The notes beneath the pieces are model-generated. The model was not told the DNA's origin. It saw nothing but the letters and a program-made list of their open reading frames with translations, and searched no databases. A DNA stretch of 64,000 nucleotides from Saccopteryx bilineata. Taxonomy: Eukaryota; Chordata; Mammalia; Chiroptera; Emballonuridae. Location: assembly GCF_036850765.1 (NCBI RefSeq), contig NC_089490.1, positions 389,684,558-389,748,557 of the forward strand, read 5' to 3'. Every line of letters starts with the position of its first letter. The stretch's first letter is position 1. Made by a program: the position numbers and the translations under genes. Shown here piece after piece: positions 50,310 to 61,793 of this stretch.

Positions 50310-50642
50310 GACCTGACCAGGTGGTGGCGCAGTAGATAAAACATTGGACTGGGATGCAGAGGACCCAGGTTCGAGACCCCGGGGTTGCCAGCTTGAGCGC
50401 AGGCTCATCTGGCTTGAGCAAAAAGCTCACCAGCTTGGACCCAAGATCGCTGGTTCGAGCAAGGGGTTACTCAGTCTGTTGTAGCCCCCCAGTCAAGGCA
50501 CAGATGAGAAAGCAATCAATGAACAACTAAGGTGTCGCAACGAAAAACTGATGATTGATGCTTCTCATCTCTCTCCCTTCCTGTCTGTCTGTCCCTATCT
50601 ATCCCTCTCTCTGACTCTCTCTCTCTCTCTGTCCCTGTAAAA
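50310..50642 (+). mobile_element. SINE-B at the same target
   Basis: Complete copy flanked by GTGTTATCAGGG on both sides; the left copy is also the SINE-C right TSD. Confidence 0.93.
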
Positions 50643-50825
50643 AAAAAAGTGTTATCAGGGTGAAAAGGTAGATTGCAGTAAAAAGTACTTACAAAAAGGA
50701 CTTTTGGGGGGCCACAGTTTCCTCTGAAAATTAGCGAGAATTATATAAATTCATGTTTAGTTTAATATAAATACAGATGGAAAGATACAGAAACAATTAT
50801 ATGTATGTGCAAATACATAGGTTAA

Positions 50826-50875
50826 TTATATATATATATGTTAATATACATAGGTTAATATATAATATATATATT
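50826..50875. repeat. TA-rich low-complexity tract
   Basis: Runs of TATATA with repeated ACATAGGTTAAT units inside the old L1M copy 1. Confidence 0.8.
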
Positions 50876-51403
50876 ACCTAGCTCTAGCTACTGAAAGGGC
50901 CTAGGAACAATGACACCTCAGCAATGAGCACATTGAGCACCCACATCTTGGTTTCTATGTACCACCGTACAATAAAAGGAACCAAGGCTCCTTGGAGAAA
51001 TGGCTGATTCTAGGGTTGGGGCAGGGAAAACATAAAATGAGCTGGGAGCATCTTGTAGTACCAGGAAGTTAGGAAATGCTCAAAAAGAAAAAAAAATGGG
51101 GCATGTCAAATGGAAACAGGAGACAACCTGAAAGAGCTCCCAATGGTCAAAGTTGGAACAATTTAAGCAAATAACACAGAATAAGATTATAACTCAAAGT
51201 ACAAAGCAGATACACATACTGATACAGATAAATGGTTTAATAAAGAAATAAATGGGGTAAGAAGAGGCAAATATTCCTTGAGGCAAGAATTCCAAATAAT
51301 ATTTGTAGATACTCTTCCCTACAGGAAGAAACTTAAGCCCTCCACCCCCTCTGAAAGCGGACTAGACTTACTTTCAAAGAATAGATGTAGAAAAGGAAAA
51401 CTT

Positions 51404-51806
51404 GGCCCTGGCCAGTTGGCTCAGTGGTAGAGCATCGGCCTGGCGTGCAGAAGTCCGGGGTTCGATTCCCGACCAGGACACACAGGAGAAGCGCCCATCT
51501 GCTTCTCCACCCCTCCCCCTCTCCTTCCTCTCTGTCTCTCTCTTCCCCTCCCGCAGCTGAGGCTCCATTGGAGCAAAGATGGCCCAGGCGCTGCGGTGGC
51601 TCCTTGGCCTCTCTGCCCCAGGCGCTAGAGTGGCTCTGGTCGCGGCAGAGCGAAGCCCTGGAGGGGCAGAGCATCGCCCCCTGGTGGGCAGAGCGTAGTC
51701 CCTGGTGGGCGTGCCAGGTGGATCCCAGTCGGGCACATGCGGGAGTCTGTCTTACTGTCTCTCCCCGTTTCCAGCTTCAGAAAAATACAAAAAAAAAAAA
51801 AAAAGA
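51404..51806 (+). mobile_element. SINE-A
   Basis: TSD AAAAGGAAAACT. Inserted in the old L1M copy 1. Confidence 0.93.
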
Positions 51807-52420
51807 AAAGAAAAGGAAAACTAGTAAAATTACTACTTAACCTGGCAAACACTACCTTAACCAAGTGATGAAGGTTAACATTATCAGTGACATCATAGAT
51901 ATCACATATTCTGATATGAAATGATGATATTCTGTGGCATTCTTTCCCCAAAACACATAACCTTTGGCAAATACTGAGAAAAACATCAGACAAACCCAAA
52001 AGGAAAAAGGTTTCCACCTTTTCTCCACAAAATAAACAACTAGTACTCCTCAAAACTGTCAAGGTTATGAAAACAAAGAATGTCTGAGAAACTGTCAAAA
52101 TCAGAGAAGACTCAAAGAGATGACAACTAAATACAATGGGTTACCCTGGAGTGGATTTGAAACAGAAAGGCAAGATGAATTTTAAAAACCTGTAGAACTC
52201 TAAACAAAATCTAGAGTTGAGTTAAAAGCAGTGCATCAGTGTTGGTGTCTTACTTTTGACAAGTAGTATACCATGTGAGATGTTAACAGGAGGGGATATG
52301 GGGTAAGACGTATACAGAAATTCTATATATCATCTTTGCAACTTTTCTGCAAATCTAAAATTATTATGAAATAGAAGTGTACTTTTAAAAGTTCCCTCTT
52401 TAAAAAAAAACAACATCTCT

Positions 52421-52519
52421 CACCCTGGTTGGATAGCTTGGTTGGTTATAGCATCATCCCAAAGTGCAGAGGTTGCTAGTTCAATCCTGGGTTAGGGCAC
52501 ATACAGGAACAGATCTATA

Positions 52520-52562
<43 letters not shown>

Positions 52563-52606
52563 CCCCCCTTTCTCTTTTGCTAAAATCAATAAATTAAAAA
52601 ACAAAA
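52421..52606 (+). mobile_element. SINE-D with (CT)n expansion
   Basis: Head CACCCTGGTTGGATAGCTTG; an uninterrupted CT run at 52,524-52,559. Confidence 0.8.
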
Positions 52607-52621
52607 TTAAATTTAAAAACA

Positions 52622-52957
52622 CACCCTAGCTTGTTTGCTCAGTGGATAGAGTGTTGGCCCATCGTCCAGACATCCCTCGTTCAATCCCGAGTCAGGGCAC
52701 ACATGAGAAGTGACCATCTGCTTCTCTTCCCCTCCCTTTCCCTTTCTCTCCCTCTTCCCCTCTCGCAGCCAGTGGCTGGACTGGTTCAAACATCGGCCCG
52801 GGCACTAAGGATAGCTTGGTTGGTCCAAGCATCAGCCTTAGACACTGAGGATAGCTCAGTTGATTCAAGTATTGGCCCAGACAGGAGTTGCTGGGTGGAT
52901 CCCAGTCAGCCACATATGGGAGTCTGTCTCTCTAGCTCCCTTCCTCTCACTTAAAAA
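52622..52957 (+). mobile_element. SINE-E
   Basis: Head ACCCTAGCTTGTTTGCTCAG; the body repeats a GATAGCT...TTGGTCCAAG-type unit. Confidence 0.8.
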
Positions 52958-53032
52958 ACAAACAAACCAAAAATATAAAAAACATTTCTCTGCATAAAAA
53001 ATGAAATCTATGTTATAAAAAACGAAAATTTT

Positions 53033-53375
53033 TTGGTGACAGAGACAGAGAGAGGGACAGACAGAGACAGAGAGACAGGAAGGGAGAGAGATGAGAAGCA
53101 TCAATTCTTCATTTTGGCTCCTTAGTTGTTCATTGATTGCTTTCTCATATCTGCCTTGACTGGGGGGCTATAGCAGAGCAAGTGACCCCTTGTTCAAGGC
53201 AGCAACCTCTGGGCTCAAGCCAGCAACCGTGGGGTCATGTCTGTGATCCCACTCTCAAGCCAGCAACTCTGCACTTAAGCTGGTAAGCCCACAAACTGGC
53301 AACCTCGGGGTTTCAAACCTGGGTCCTCTGCATCCCAGTGGACGCTCTATCCACTGCACCATCGCCTGGTCAGGC
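53033..53375 (-). mobile_element. SINE-B
   Basis: Older reverse copy; followed by an A-run that may be its target or a later tract. Confidence 0.85.
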
Positions 53376-53402
53376 AAAAAAAAAAAAAAAAAGAACAAAT
53401 TT

Positions 53403-54120
53403 TAAAGAGGGAGCACTAGACAGACACCTACTAGAATGGCAAACAAACAAACAAACAAAAAACCCAGATAAAATTAAATGCTGACAAGGGCATGGAAAAG
53501 AAACTCTTAGTCACTGCTGTGAAAATGTAAATTGATACAGTCACTTTGGAAGACAGTTTGGCAATTTCTCACAGGCTAAACATTATCATACCATATGATC
53601 CAGCAATCTCACACCTAGTTATTACTCAAAAGAATGTATACAAAAACCTGTACACAAATGTGGAGAGCAGCTTTTTTTCATAATTGTCAAAAATTAGAAG
53701 TGCCCAAATTATCCTTCAATAGGTGAATGGACAAACTGTGGTACATCCATACAATAGAATAGTATTCAGCAATATAAAGAAATGAGCTATCAAGCCACAA
53801 AAAGATGTGCAAAAACTTTCAATAGATATTGCTAAGTGAAAGAAGCCATTTTGAAAGGGTACATATTATATTATCCCAATTATATGACATTCTGGAGATG
53901 GCAAAACTATGGAAACTATAAATGATCAGTGGTTAGCCTGGGCTAGTGGAGAAAGAAAAGGACAAATAGATGAAGTACAGGGAATTTTTAGGGCAGTGAA
54001 CTATTGTCAGGATATTGTAATGGTGGATAAATGACATTATTTTTCAAAACCTATAGTAGTTTACAATATAAAGATTGAACTTTAATGTATGCTAATTTTA
54101 ATATTAGGAGACTGTTCATT
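53403..54120 (+). mobile_element. Old L1 ORF2 end / 3' fragment
   Basis: Late-ORF2 wording is clear (ATGATCCAGCAATCTCACAC; CAATAGGTGAATGGACAAAC). No open frame. Confidence 0.75.
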
Positions 54121-54399
54121 TTAAATTCAGGAGGTTGGGGGGTCCCAGAAAAGAATGCAGACTGTGACAAAAGAATCTGTATTACAAATGAAACAACCTC
54201 ATTGCAGCGGCTGGGGAAAAGATGCTAACCTAGGTAACTTTGGAAATGAATGGAGTCTGTAAGACTAAAAGCAAAAGGAATTGCACATAAGCACTGTACT
54301 CTAGTTGATCAAGTTCTTTCCCAAGGAAGGATGGGCTAACAATTCTGATACTGCTACACGTGTATACTGGAATTGAATGATTAAGTAAACAAATGGTGG

Positions 54400-55850
54400 A
54401 TGGTGAAAGCCAGGTTTCTCACTGTTGAAGTGGAAATTCATAGATCAGCAAGGGGAGAAGGCTACAATGATCTATGTGGTAATAGATTAGAGTTGTAGAT
54501 ATCAGTAAGAACTCATGTCTAACTTAATATAGTTACAGATGGTTACATATAGAAACATTTTTAGACATGTATTTATACATGTCTACACAATATACATTTT
54601 ATACACGAGGTTGCATACACACATATATTTCTTTACTCTGTTAGCTGAGAAGGCATAAAAGAAACAATACCCCAGTAGCAATTAGAACACTTAGAGACTA
54701 GATCTTGGTTTCTTATACCATTCTCCAACAAAAGGCACCAGAGCTCCTTGGAGAAATGCTGATTTTAGCATTGTGACAAGAAATATACAAGATGAGCCTG
54801 GAGCATCTTATAGTGCCAGTAAGAGAAATGCTCCAAAATAATTAAATAAATACCACCACTACAACACATACACACAGGCACATGCATGCTGCTGTGGGTA
54901 TGTTAAAAGAGCACAGAAGCCAACTGACAGAACTCCCAATGGGCAAAGTTGGAATAATCTGAAAAACAAAATAAAGTAATATTGGAATAGAACTCAAAAC
55001 ATGAACGATATATCCTTTAATCCATACTGATATACATACTTGACTAAATTAAAAATGATAAAGAGAGACCCTGGCTGGTTGGCTCAGCGGTAGAGCATCG
55101 GCCTGGCGTGCGGGAGACCCGGGTTCGATTCCTGGCCAGGGCACATAGGAGAAGCGCCCATTTGCTTCTCTACCCCCCACCCCTCCTTCCTCTCCGTCTC
55201 TCTCTTCCCCTCCCGCAGCCAAGGCTCCATTGGAGCAAAGATGGCCCAGGCGCTGGGGTGGCTCCTTGGCCTCTGCCCCAGGCAGTAGAGTGGCTCTGGT
55301 TGAGGCAGAGCAATGCCCCGGAGGGGCAGAGCATCGCCCCCTGGTGGGCAGAGCGTTGCCCCTGGTGGGCGTGCCGGGGTGGATCCCGGTCGGGCGCATG
55401 CAGGAATCTGTCTGACTATCTCTCCCCGTTTCCAGCTTCAGAAAGAAAAAAAAAAAAAAGATAAAAGAGAGATAAATTTTCCATGCAGAATAATTCCAAA
55501 TAAATTATGTACATACTCCACCCCAAAGGTCAGGGAGACTAACTCCTCACTCCTTAAATATTGACCATGAGGACAGTTTGGAAAGGGAACAAAGAGTAGT
55601 TTAACAGTACAGAAACCTGACAAATAGTACATCAGGCAGGTGACCAAAGTCAACAGCAATAGTCATACGTCATGTTGATAGTACGTACCTGTGGTATATG
55701 ATAAATGGGATACTTTATGATCTTCCTCCCAAAAACCCATATCCCAGTCTAATGATGAGATAAATGTCAAATAAATCCCAAAAGAGGGACATCCTATGAT
55801 ATACTTGACCAGTACCCCTAAAATTTTCTGTAAATTTGAAATTTTCTTTT
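54400..55850 (+). mobile_element. Old L1M 3' UTR copy 2, split by a SINE-A
   Basis: Parallel to copy 1: AGCTCCTTGGAGAAATGCTG, CTCCCAATGGGCAAAGTTGG and, after the SINE-A at 55,066, CAGTTTGGAAAGGGAACAAA and GACCAGTACCCCTAAAATTT. Confidence 0.65.
55066..55455 (+). mobile_element. SINE-A
   Basis: TSD GATAAA(A)GAGAGA. Inserted in the old L1M copy 2. Confidence 0.92.
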
Positions 55851-56205
55851 TTAGCAAGACAGAGACAGAGAGAAAGACAGAGAGAGGGACAGACAGGTAG
55901 GAAGGGAGAGATGAGAAGCATCAATTCTTCATTGCAGCACCTTGGTTGTTCATTGATTACTTTCTCATATGTGCCTTGACTGGGGGGCTACAGCAGAGTG
56001 ACCCCTTGCTGAAGCCAGTGACCTTGGGCTTCAAGCCAGCGACCTCTGGGGTCATGTCTATAATCCCACACTCAAGCCAGAGACCCTGCGCTCAAGCTGG
56101 ATGAGCCCACACTCAAGCCAGCAACATCGGGGTTTTGAACCTGGTTCTACTGTGTCCCAGTCCAATGCTCTATCCACTGCGCCACTGCGCCACTGCCTGG
56201 TCAGG
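55851..56205 (-). mobile_element. SINE-B
   Basis: TSD ATTTGAAATTTT with one mismatch on the right. A short GCGCCACT duplication lies near 56,178. Confidence 0.87.
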
Positions 56206-56311
56206 CTAGATTTGAAAGTTTTTAAAAATTGGAAAAAGTAAAAGTAGAGGGATGGGGAGCCAGATATACCTTTCCTCTCAATAGACACAAACATTAAAAC
56301 TATCATTTTCC

Positions 56312-56650
56312 CGGCCCAGGCTGGTTAGCTCAATGGTAGAGAGTCAGCCCGGCATGTGGAAGTCCAGGGTTTGATTCCCAGCCAGGGCATACAGGAGAAG
56401 TGCCCATCTGCTTCTCCACCCTTCCCCCTCTCCTTACTCTCTAGCTCTTCCCCTCCCACAGCCAAGGCTCCATTGGAGCAGTTGGCCCATGCCTCCACCT
56501 TAGGCACTAGATGGCTCTGGTTGCAACAGAGCAACGCCCCAGATGGGTGAGCACCGCTCCCTGGTGGGCATGCCTGGTGGATCCCAGTTGGGCGCATGCA
56601 GGAGTCTGTCTGCCTCCCCCCTCCTTCTCACTTCAGAAAAAATACAAACA
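56312..56650 (+). mobile_element. SINE-A, older
   Basis: TSD AAACTATCATTTTCC. Internal small deletions. Confidence 0.88.
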
Positions 56651-57268
56651 ACAAACTATCATTTCCCCAGTTTTTTTAGTTGAAGACTTTCCAGATGTGT
56701 CTGAGACCCTGCTCACATCCAAAGACAAGGCAATACAGCCAGTTTAGTTATATACTGTATCATTAGATCACACAGAGAAGACAGACTATGATGGTTTTGC
56801 CAATTTTGTTGAACAAATATTTTTTGACCACCTTTTTTTGTTCCAAGGATTATATGAGGCACTGAGGTAACCTCACAGATGGGGGGGGGGGGATCTGTGC
56901 TCTGCTTTCATTTTTGTGAGGAAATCAGACAATATACAAGCAAACAAATAACCTATCAGGTAATTATAAATCCTATGAATTAAATAAAAAAGAAAACTAA
57001 AGTAAAAGTGACCAACCAAATGGGCTACTCTAATTGGGAGCTGAGAAAATGCCTCTTTAAGGAGATGACATTTGAGTTGAGACCTGAGTAGAGCCTGTAT
57101 ACAAAGACAGCCTTGAGGTAGGGGTACAGCAGGGTGAGAGGTTCCAGAAAGAGAACAGCAAATTCAAAGGCCAAAAAGAATATGCTAATGTGATTGAGAT
57201 CTATAAAGTAGACAGGGGAACTGCCCTAACAGGAATGAACTAAGTAACATATTCTAAATACTCTAGAG

Positions 57269-57431
57269 CAGCGATTCTCAACCTGTGGGTCATGACCCCG
57301 GCGGGGGTCGAATGACCAAAACACAGAGGTCGCCTAAAATAAATATGTATTTTCCGATAGCTTTAGGCGACCCCTGTGTTTTGGTCGTTCGACCCCTGCC
57401 AGGGTCGCGACCCACAGGTTGAGAACCGCTA
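57269..57431. mobile_element. SPIN-like hAT fold-back MITE
   Basis: 163 bp starting CAGCGATTCTCAACCTGTGG and ending CAGGTTGAGAACCGCTA, flanked by a perfect 8-bp TSD CTCTAGAG (57,261-57,268 and 57,432-57,439). Ends and TSD length are those of the hAT superfamily; the terminal sequence resembles SPIN elements. The two arms (about 70 bp each) are almost fully complementary, so a transcript could fold into a long hairpin. No transposase. Confidence 0.88.
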
Positions 57432-58165
57432 CTCTAGAGGTAAGAATATGAGAACTGTTTAAGAATCTCAAACCTCTTCAACACTGATCACCAGGAATCC
57501 ATCAATGATAATTAGATCAAGATCTTAATTTTATGCTTCCTTATCCACCCCCACCAACTGTCACAGCTGTCCCTCTCCCATATCGTAAATACTATATTTT
57601 AAACTGCTCCATCTTCCCTCTAAAAACTACCATGCCTATCATCCATATTTCATCATTTCTCTAATAGAAGTATTAACAAAACAAGGGAGATTCCATCCAG
57701 AAATTGCTCCCAAATTCTTCCTAACAGATCCTATTACAGTGGTACCTTGAGATACAAGCAGATCAACATACAAATTTTTTTAAGATACGAGCTACGACTC
57801 AGACCATATTTTTGTTGAAGATCCGAGCGAAATTCCGAGATATGAGTCGTAATTTGGGAAGCTGCCGCAGTTTTAGTTTTGTTTAAAGTAAAGAAAGTGC
57901 AGTTTTAGTTTACATTTAGTGTTAAGAAAGTACAGTTTTAGTTTACGTGTCTACAGTGCCTGCATCCCTTCCTCCCTCCCTCCTCCACTATTCGCCTCTG
58001 TTAGTCGCACTCATCTGTCTCCAAGGTAAGAATACAGTACTAAATAACCCTTTTTTCTTTTATTTCATACTAGCTGTACCTGGCCACGTGTTGCTGTGGT
58101 TCAGTCTGGTTAAATAGAAAAGAAAGAGAAAGCACGCGTTCCTAATATGTTTAATATCACAATGC

Positions 58166-60206
58166 TTATGGATATACAATATTTTCTGTTGTTCCATTGT
58201 CTGTGCAGATATAGAGATTGTCTGATTTGCCAACTCTAGAACATGCAACATATAATTGTCCATGTGAGAAGCAATCCGTGTCTAGATCTAAATCACACAA
58301 TTCTAAAGATTGGCCTTGAACTTTGCTGATGGTGATTGCAAATGCCAATCGAATTGGGAACCGCAATTAAATAGAAATGGCATATATCCATTGGAATCAT
58401 AGGAACGCAAGGAATGAGGACATCTTCATCTTTGAAAGGTCCTGTTAAGATTGTTGCTTCTGCCCTGGCCGGTTGGTTCAGCGGTAGAGCGTCGGCCTAG
58501 CGTGCGGAGGACCCGGGTTCGATTCCCGGCCAGGGCACATAGGAGAAGCGCCCATTTGCTTCTCCACCCCTCCGCCGCGCTTTCCTCTCTGTCTCTCTCT
58601 TCCCCTCCCGCAGCCAAGGCTCCATTGGAGCAAAGATGGCCCGGGCGCTGGGCATGGCTCTGTGGCCTCTGCCTCAGGCGCTAGAGTGGCTCTGGTCGCA
58701 ATATGGCGACGCCCAGGATGGGCAGAGCATCCCCCCCTGGGGGGCAGAGCACCACCCCTGGTGGGCGTGCCAGGTGGATCCCAGTCGGGCACATGCGGGA
58801 GTCTGTCTGACTGTCTCTCCCTGTTTCCAGCTTCAGAAAAATGAAAAAAAAAAAAAAAAAAGATTGTTGCTTCTATAACGTTGCTCATTAATTTTTTTAC
58901 TGCAAGCCGCGTGCCGTTGCAAAGCTTTGGCTGGTTGATATTTCGCAACATGGCAACTGCATGCCGATTTTCAATTGCAATATGTGCAGTGGCATCCCTG
59001 GCAGATCGAGTGAATTCAAAAATTCTGTTGGATAATTAATTGCTTCATCTGCTTCCACAACAGTCGACGAACTTGTATGTGACTGTCTCACTTTGAATGT
59101 TAGACTGAATAATATTGTTAAGTTCGTAAACATCTTTGTTCTTGGCCGCAAGAATAGCTCGTTCACTCAGCCAATCGATATTCTTAAAATTGGTTTGAAT
59201 ATTGGGAAATACTTTTTCAACCAATTCTTCTTTTGACGTCACTAAATTGCAGAAGTTATGAGGCAATGAAATTTGTCCTGAGGTCAAATCAACCGGCACC
59301 TTTCTGTTCCCAATTTCCATCAATTGATGTGAGAATATCTCAACTAATCGATCGTTTTGCAGCTGGACATTCATATTTGTAGCTAATTTTAACGTCTTTA
59401 TATGTCACACAAAGTGGTATTTCGGGCAAGCATTTATTTCATTCGCTGGTGTCGATCAAGGAATTACAGGTAATGTTTGCCTGAAATCTCCTGCAAGCAT
59501 TATTAATGCGTTCCCAAATGGTCTGATGTTTCCACACAAATCTTGCAATGATCAATCAAGAGCCTTAAGCGATTTTTTGTGTGCCATTGTGCATTCATCC
59601 CAAATCGTAAGTTTGCATTTCTGCAATACTTTTCCCATGCCAGATGCCATTTCCACGAGGAAATGTTGCACGTGGGAGTTTCAATGAATTGCATGTTCAA
59701 TGGCAATTTCAAAGCTGAATGAGCAGTTCTTCCACCTGGTAGCAATGTCGCAGCTATTCTGGACGACACAAGAGCTAAGGCTATGTCATTTTGGGATCGA
59801 ATTGCTGCCAGAATCAATCTAATTAGGAACGTTTTACCAGTTCCTCCTGGCACATCTAAGATTTCTCCAACCCCGTTATTGACAATTTGCATTATTTGAT
59901 CATAAATGCCTTTTTGCTCAAGTGTTAGCTTAGGAATATTTGATTGCACATACGAGAAAAGATCACCCGTGTTGTAATTTTGTTCATGACACAATTCTAC
60001 ATCGAATGAGGCAGCAGTAGATCGATTTGGTGATGGTATTCCCAATTGAGAACTATGTTCATGATTTCTAAGCACAAATCTTCAATCATTATCAACGCTT
60101 CGTTGTTGATTTCTGCTGTAAAATCCATGTTCATATTTGAATTTTCCTTGTGTATTCGACGGAAAATATCTTCAGCCATGTGCAATTTATATTTCTCCCA
60201 TAACAT
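58166..60206 (-). pseudogene. Helitron B: PIF1-like helicase remnant
   Basis: In minus-strand order there are an N-terminal piece (60,206-59,997), a frameshift, a long piece with the Walker A motif PGGTGKT (GGTGKT at 59,847-59,830) followed by VSSRIAATLLPGGRTAHSAL (60,075-59,503), a middle piece with FSHQLMEIGNRKVPVDL (59,374-59,045), and a C-terminal piece with ITISKVQGQSLE and the motif VI-like YVACSRV (58,366-58,166). Order and motifs match the SF1B helicase of Helitron RepHel proteins. Frameshifts, stops and a SINE insertion make it dead. Confidence 0.88.
58462..58858 (+). mobile_element. SINE-A (young) in Helitron B
   Basis: Perfect TSD AAGATTGTTGCTTCT. It carries the GGGGGGCAGAGCACC variant. 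Confidence 0.96.
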
Positions 60207-60344
60207 TGAAATGGAATCGTAAAATATTTAGTATAGCGTGTTGCTTTTACGTCCAACAGATGGCGCTGTTTTTCAACAAAAGCACATTTTTTACCTGTCA
60301 CAGGTGACATCTATATAATAGTAGGTATATAAAAACATTAAAAA

Positions 60345-60707
60345 GGCCCTGGCCGGTTGGCTCAGTGGTAGAGCATCGGCCTGGCGTGCAGGAGTCCCAG
60401 GTTCGATTCCCGGCCAAGGCACACAGGAGAAGCGCCCATCTGCTTCTCCATCCCTCCTCCTCTCCTTCCTCTCTGTCTCTCTCTTCCCCTCCTGCAGGCG
60501 AGGCTCCACTGGAGCAAAAGTTGGCCCGGGCGCTGAGGATGGCTCCATGGCCTCACCTCAGGCGCTAGAATGGCTCTGGTTGCAACAGAGCAATGCCCCA
60601 GATGGGCATGCCGGGTGGATCCTGGTCAGGCGCATGGGGAGTCTGACTGCCTCCCCGTTTCCAACTTCAGAAAAATACAAAAAACAAAATAACAAAACAA
60701 AAAACAA
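60345..60707 (+). mobile_element. SINE-A in Helitron B
   Basis: Flanks ATAAAAACATT and ATAAAAACACA form a weak TSD. Older type than the copy at 58,462. Confidence 0.88.
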
Positions 60708-61079
60708 ACATAAAAACACACGTGTATTTGAATGCAACGTTGTGTCAAAATTTCAAAGCAATCGGTGAAGAACTTTCGGAGATTTAAGATTTTGAACAAA
60801 GGAACATTTACATTTTTATTTATATAGATATTTTGTTATGCATTGTTAAAGTACACATGTGTGTTTCTTAATAAAACACATCTTTTTTCATAATTTAGGA
60901 TGGTTTAGGGATGTTTCACAGGGCTGGAACAGGTTAAATCTATTCCAGTTATTTTAAATGGGAGAAATTTGTTTGATATATGAGTTGACTGACTTACAAG
61001 CTCGGTTACAGAACGAATTAAACTCATATCTCAAGGTACCACTGTACTTCATATATGTAGTACAACCATAGATTAAAGC

Positions 61080-61260
61080 AAAGGCACTGAGACAGACTAA
61101 GGTTCAAATTCAGGTTTTATCTGTTATATGCTCTTGAACAAGTTGCAAAACCTTTCTAAGATACTATTTCCTCATCTGTAAAAAGTTGTGAGGATTAAAA
61201 TGATAAAATGTGGTATCCACTAAGTATTCATTCAATAAATGTTAGCTACTGTAGTAAAAC
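61080..61260 (+). mobile_element. MIR relic
   Basis: It contains TACTATTTCCTCATCTGTAA and a trailing TTCAATAAATGTTAGCTACT, as in MIR. Confidence 0.65.
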
Positions 61261-61339
61261 TATTTGAGCATTTACTTTGTTCAAGAACCAAAGCCAGGCC
61301 AGAGAAGTTATAAAGGCAAACTGTTTGAAAAATAAAACT

Positions 61340-61470
61340 GTCCAACTTCTTTAGGTAAGGGACTTTGTCTTTTTCTGGTTCACTAGTGTATTCCCAGAAT
61401 CTAGAAAAACGTTTAACACACAGTAGGCATCAATCTCAATTATTTGTTGAATGAACGAATGAGACTCCAT
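61340..61470 (+). mobile_element. L2/MIR 3' relic
   Basis: It has the pattern GGACTTTGTCTT, CACACAGTAGGCAT, TTATTTGTTGAATGAA of the conserved L2/MIR tail. Confidence 0.6.
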
Positions 61471-61793
61471 TAAGTCAAAGGCGCCTAAGAGAGCCTGGCT
61501 TTACTCCAATATAAAGAAAAGTTTCCATTCCTCATCAAGTTTTTTAACAACATCCTAAGGCATTGTTAAAGATGTTTCTTCTTTTTAATTGCCTTCTCCA
61601 AACCTAGAACAGTGTTCATAATATGAAGATACTCAAATTTATTGCAACTAAAACTCAGCTGCTAAAATTAAGACTATACCAAGGTTCATAATTCAAAGTT
61701 GATGATCAAAACTTTAAAAGTAATGAAGTATATAAGGTACAGACCTTTCCTTGCCATTGCCTGAATGAACAGACTTTAAAAATTTGTGTATAG

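Larger units (their letters stand above)
50700..52410 (+). mobile_element. Old L1M 3' UTR copy 1, split by a SINE-A
   Basis: It contains GGCTCCTTGGAGAAATGGCT, CTCCCAATGGTCAAAGTTGG and, after the SINE-A at 51,404, a tail ending TTTGCAACTTTTCTGCAAAT, typical of ancient L1M 3' UTRs. The same regions recur at 54.4-55.9 kb. Confidence 0.65.
58070..60828 (-). mobile_element. Helitron B (HeliBat-like), inserted in the Tigger-like element
   Basis: On the minus strand it begins TCTATATAAATAAAAATG at 60,828 and ends GGCCAGGTACAGCTAG at 58,070, between A (58,069) and T (60,829). The ends look like the HeliBat elements of vespertilionid bats, recognised from memory. It holds decayed helicase-domain frames but no Rep domain, and two SINE-A copies inserted later (58,462 and 60,345). 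Without them it is about 2.0 kb. Confidence 0.87.
57737..61044. mobile_element. Tigger-like Tc1/mariner element, non-autonomous, carrying Helitron B
   Basis: Terminal inverted repeats CAGTGGTACCTTGAGATA (57,737) and its complement ending at 61,044 are flanked by TA on both sides (57,735-57,736; 61,045-61,046), the Tc1/mariner target duplication. Without the Helitron it is about 550 bp and has no transposase frame. The Helitron insertion lies at 58,070-60,828. Confidence 0.82.

Noticed and set aside
50700..55850. Endogenous retrovirus or LTR
   Set aside because: No LTR ends, primer-binding site or gag/pol motif found; the blocks fit old L1M 3' UTRs.
57737..61044. Helitron B as a host helicase pseudogene (PIF1)
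   Set aside because: TC and CTAG termini, A/T insertion and motif set fit Helitron RepHel rather than host PIF1.
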